A DNA stretch of 17,801 nucleotides, from the NCBI GenBank assembly GCA_002364245.1, contig DEXR01000008.1, positions 59,908 to 77,708 on the forward strand, given 5' to 3'. Within the stretch, counting starts at the first letter, position 1. Each line of letters starts with the position of its first letter. This document shows positions 15,819 through 17,801 of the stretch, one piece after another. Below the pieces are notes generated by a model. The model saw nothing but the letters and a program-made list of their open reading frames with translations, had not been told where the DNA came from and made no database searches. A program made the translations under genes and the position numbers. This DNA comes from Flavobacteriaceae bacterium UBA3179. GTDB taxonomy: Bacteria > Bacteroidota > Bacteroidia > Flavobacteriales > Flavobacteriaceae.

Positions 15819-16355
15819 ATGAAGAAATACATAGGCATATTTCTATTAGTTTGCTTACTGCTACCTTCAGCAGGCACCTACATATGGTTAACTTTTCATA
15901 AAAAAAACCTTAAAAAAGAGGTTAAGTGGAAACTTATCGCTGGTATTGACAAAGAAGAGCTTGTTTTACTGAAATTTTCAAAAGCTGAAGTAGATAAAAA
16001 ACTAAGGTGGGAACACGCTAAAGAGTTTGAGTATAATGGGCAAATGTACGACATTGTTGAAACCAAAATCACTAAAGACAGTGTTGCGTATTGGTGCTGG
16101 TGGGATTATGAAGAAACCAAATTGAATAAAAAGCTAAATGAAATATTTATAGGGGTTTTAGGTGAAGACAATCAAACCAAAGAAAAACAAAAACGACTTA
16201 CTACTTTTTACCTTACTTTATTTATTCAAAAGAGACATACTTGGCACCCTAATGCTTTAAAAACAAATAAACTTAAAGAAGAAATTAGTTACTCTACAAT
16301 ACATTATAGGTCTATTTCTTTTCCACCACCAGACACACCTCCCCGGGTAATTTAA
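15819..16355 (+). CDS. Small membrane-anchored or secreted protein, unknown
   Basis: I do not recognise a family. Counting from the ATG, the product has 179 residues. A hydrophobic N-terminal segment (about residues 4-26, MKKYIGIFLLVCLLLPSAG...) acts as a signal anchor or uncleaved signal. A soluble domain follows, rich in Lys, Glu and aromatic residues, including KWKLIAGIDKEELVLLKFSK, FEYNGQMYDIVETK and AYWCWWDYEETKLNKKL. The tail ends with a proline-rich stretch, ISFPPPDTPPRV. I recall small proteins with such PPPD-type tails directly upstream of TonB receptor genes in Flavobacteriia. Here too a TonB receptor starts 103 bases later on the same strand, so a role in the same uptake process is an inference. 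Confidence 0.75.
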   Translation: MKKYIGIFLLVCLLLPSAGTYIWLTFHKKNLKKEVKWKLIAGIDKEELVLLKFSKAEVDKKLRWEHAKEFEYNGQMYDIVETKITKDSVAYWCWWDYEETKLNKKLNEIFIGVLGEDNQTKEKQKRLTTFYLTLFIQKRHTWHPNALKTNKLKEEISYSTIHYRSISFPPPDTPPRVI

Positions 16356-16377
16356 GAACACATTCAACTATATATTT

Positions 16378-16397
16378 TTCACCTTACACTAGGTGAA
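16378..16397. promoter_or_regulatory. Inverted repeat upstream of TonB receptor
   Basis: TTCACCT, a 6-base spacer (TACACT) and AGGTGAA form a perfect 7-bp inverted repeat, 62 bases upstream of the receptor ATG. It lacks a T-tract on either strand that would make it a good terminator, so an operator is more likely. It is not a Fur box by sequence. Confidence 0.4.
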
Positions 16398-16458
16398 TTA
16401 GTCAGTTATACCTACAACTGTACTACATTATTTTATTTTAAAACTTAATTACCCAACA

Positions 16459-17801
16459 ATGAAAAAAATTATTTTATTGATGGTATTATTAGGGTTTGCC
16501 TATACAGCAAGCGCCCAAGTAATTACCATAAAAGATCAGGAAACAGAACAACCTCTGGAACTGGTTACCCTCATCAGCAAAAACACAAATGCCTATGCCA
16601 CAACTAACTCTAAAGGAAAGGCAAATATTTCGGCTTTAAAAGATGCTGAAAAAATTGAAATACGAACCCTCGGTTATAAAACTGAAGTTAAAAGCTATGC
16701 TGAATTGCAAGCTGCAGACTTTCTTTTATCAATGGAGGCTTCAAATATTAGTATGGACGAAGTGATTGTTTCAGCAACGCGCTGGAACCAATCTTCTTCT
16801 GATGTTCCCTCAAAAATCACGTCTATTTCTTCAGAAGAAATCAAACTGCAAAACCCGCAGACAGCAGCCGATTTACTGGGGATTTCAGGAGAGGTATTCG
16901 TACAAAAAAGTCAGCAAGGTGGCGGTAGCCCCATGATACGTGGTTTCGCGACCAACCGTTTGGTCTATACCATTGATGGTGTGCGGATGAACACAGCAAT
17001 TTTCAGGGGCGGAAACCTACAAAATGTAATATCACTAGATCCTTTTGCTACCGAACATGTAGAGGTGCTTTTTGGTCCAGGCTCGGTTATCTACGGAAGT
17101 GATGCCATAGGTGGCGTTATGAGTTTTCAAACGCTTACCCCGCAATTTTCGTTAGATGACAAACCTTTTATCACAGGTAAAGCGATAACGAGATATGCTT
17201 CGGCCAACAATGAAAAAACAGCCCATTTAGATGTGAATGTAGGATGGAAAAAATGGGCTTTTACTACCAGTATTTCTTCTTACGATTATGGAGATTTAAA
17301 ACAAGGTAGCGAAGGTCCCGATGAGTTTTTACGCCCGTATTTCGTAAAACGTCAAGATAGCATGGATGTAGTGGTAAATAACGAAGACCCTCGTGTACAA
17401 ACGCCTTCGGCTTATTCCCAAGTTAATTTGATGCAAAAAGTACGTTTTCAACCAAATGAAAACTGGGATTTTCAATATGGTTTACATTATTCTGAAACTT
17501 CCGACTATGCAAGGTACGATCGCCGTTTACGAACCCGAGATGGGGCTCCACGCTATGGCGAATGGAATTATGGACCACAAAAGTGGATGATGAACAACTT
17601 GAATATAACGCATGTAAAGCAAAACAGCATTTATGATCAATTATCCGTTCGTTTGGCTATCCAGAATTTTGAAGAAAGCCGAATTAGCCGAAATTTTAAT
17701 GATCCTAATCGTGAAACACGTGTTGAAAAAGTAGATGCGTATTCTGCCAATGTAGATTTTGTAAAGGCTTTAGGCGAGAAACATGAATTATATTACGGCC
17801 T
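16459..17801 (+). CDS. TonB-dependent outer-membrane receptor, N-terminal part
   Basis: The frame is open for 447 codons and leaves the window. Residues 1-19 are a signal peptide (cut after TASA). Residues 21-95 are a carboxypeptidase-regulatory-like beta domain typical of Bacteroidota receptors. DEVIVSATR (100-108) is the TonB-box-like segment. Residues 115-225 are the plug, with PMIRGFATNRLVYTIDGVRMN and VEVLFGPGSVIYGSDAIGGVM. Beta-barrel strands follow. The receptor imports a scarce nutrient using energy from TonB-ExbBD. The plug resembles receptors for iron, heme or cobalamin (CirA/BtuB-like) more than SusC glycan receptors, and no SusD gene is visible. The substrate cannot be fixed from this part. 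The C-terminal barrel and any downstream partner lie outside. Confidence 0.93.
   Translation, partial: MKKIILLMVLLGFAYTASAQVITIKDQETEQPLELVTLISKNTNAYATTNSKGKANISALKDAEKIEIRTLGYKTEVKSYAELQAADFLLSMEASNISMDEVIVSATRWNQSSSDVPSKITSISSEEIKLQNPQTAADLLGISGEVFVQKSQQGGGSPMIRGFATNRLVYTIDGVRMNTAIFRGGNLQNVISLDPFATEHVEVLFGPGSVIYGSDAIGGVMSFQTLTPQFSLDDKPFITGKAITRYASANNEKTAHLDVNVGWKKWAFTTSISSYDYGDLKQGSEGPDEFLRPYFVKRQDSMDVVVNNEDPRVQTPSAYSQVNLMQKVRFQPNENWDFQYGLHYSETSDYARYDRRLRTRDGAPRYGEWNYGPQKWMMNNLNITHVKQNSIYDQLSVRLAIQNFEESRISRNFNDPNRETRVEKVDAYSANVDFVKALGEKHELYYG

Noticed and set aside
16378..16397. Palindrome considered as a terminator for the 15819 gene
   Set aside because: It is not followed by a run of T on the plus strand, so I treat it as a possible operator instead.
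1..17801. Mobile element, CRISPR, toxin-antitoxin or defence system
   Set aside because: I looked for transposase, integrase, reverse transcriptase, nuclease and helicase motifs and for regularly spaced repeats, and found none. Composition is uniform across the window.

Overview
The window looks like a chromosomal segment from a marine or environmental Flavobacteriaceae-type member of the Bacteroidota. Three things point there. The DNA is AT-rich with ordinary codon use. Several genes are preceded by the Bacteroidota -7 promoter motif TAnnTTTG rather than sigma-70 boxes, and purine-rich Shine-Dalgarno sites are mostly absent. The gene families are also typical of the group: a Bacteroidota GreA/GreB-like factor, a DUF4230 protein, a long-form aromatic amino acid hydroxylase, a flavobacterial K+-dependent membrane pyrophosphatase and a carboxypeptidase-domain TonB receptor. 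I see no rRNA, tRNA, CRISPR array, transposase, integrase or phage gene.

Layout. (1) 1-3264: translation and ribosome housekeeping, mostly on the minus strand. It holds the start of der, a small two-helix membrane protein on the plus strand, era, a GreA/GreB-like factor, a SpoU/TrmH RNA methyltransferase and a TetR-type regulator. (2) 3325-5464: divergent from the regulator, an aromatic amino acid (phenylalanine) hydroxylase is followed 3 bases later by a single-domain rhodanese. (3) 5459-8050: a convergent DUF4230 protein, then a plus-strand run of an unrecognised helical protein, a secreted possible beta-propeller protein and a deoxynucleoside kinase. (4) 8148-15615: a phosphate-energy block with polyphosphate kinase (ppk1) on the plus strand. 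On the minus strand are an App1-type phosphatase translationally coupled to an MgtC/DUF4010 membrane protein, the membrane pyrophosphatase (hppA) and the soluble pyrophosphatase (ppa). The last two are each closed by a clear intrinsic terminator. (5) 15790-17801: a small membrane-anchored protein and the first 447 codons of a TonB-dependent outer-membrane receptor, cut by the window edge.

How they fit together. ppa and hppA both remove pyrophosphate, and hppA stores part of that energy as an ion gradient. ppk1 makes or uses polyphosphate. The neighbourhood therefore concentrates phosphoanhydride metabolism, although the separate promoters and terminators argue against one operon. der and era are both GTPases of large- and small-subunit ribosome assembly. 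The hydroxylase and rhodanese probably share one transcript, which the divergent TetR protein may control.

Most of this is ordinary core genome. The items most worth a second look are three helically phased 10-bp repeats upstream of an unknown gene; the moved ion-gate glutamate and C-terminal tail of the pyrophosphatase; the non-canonical tip of the Gre-like factor; the insertion and long C-terminal half of the hydroxylase; and promoter motifs so close to start codons that the mRNAs may be nearly leaderless. No intergenic stretch exceeds 300 bases.
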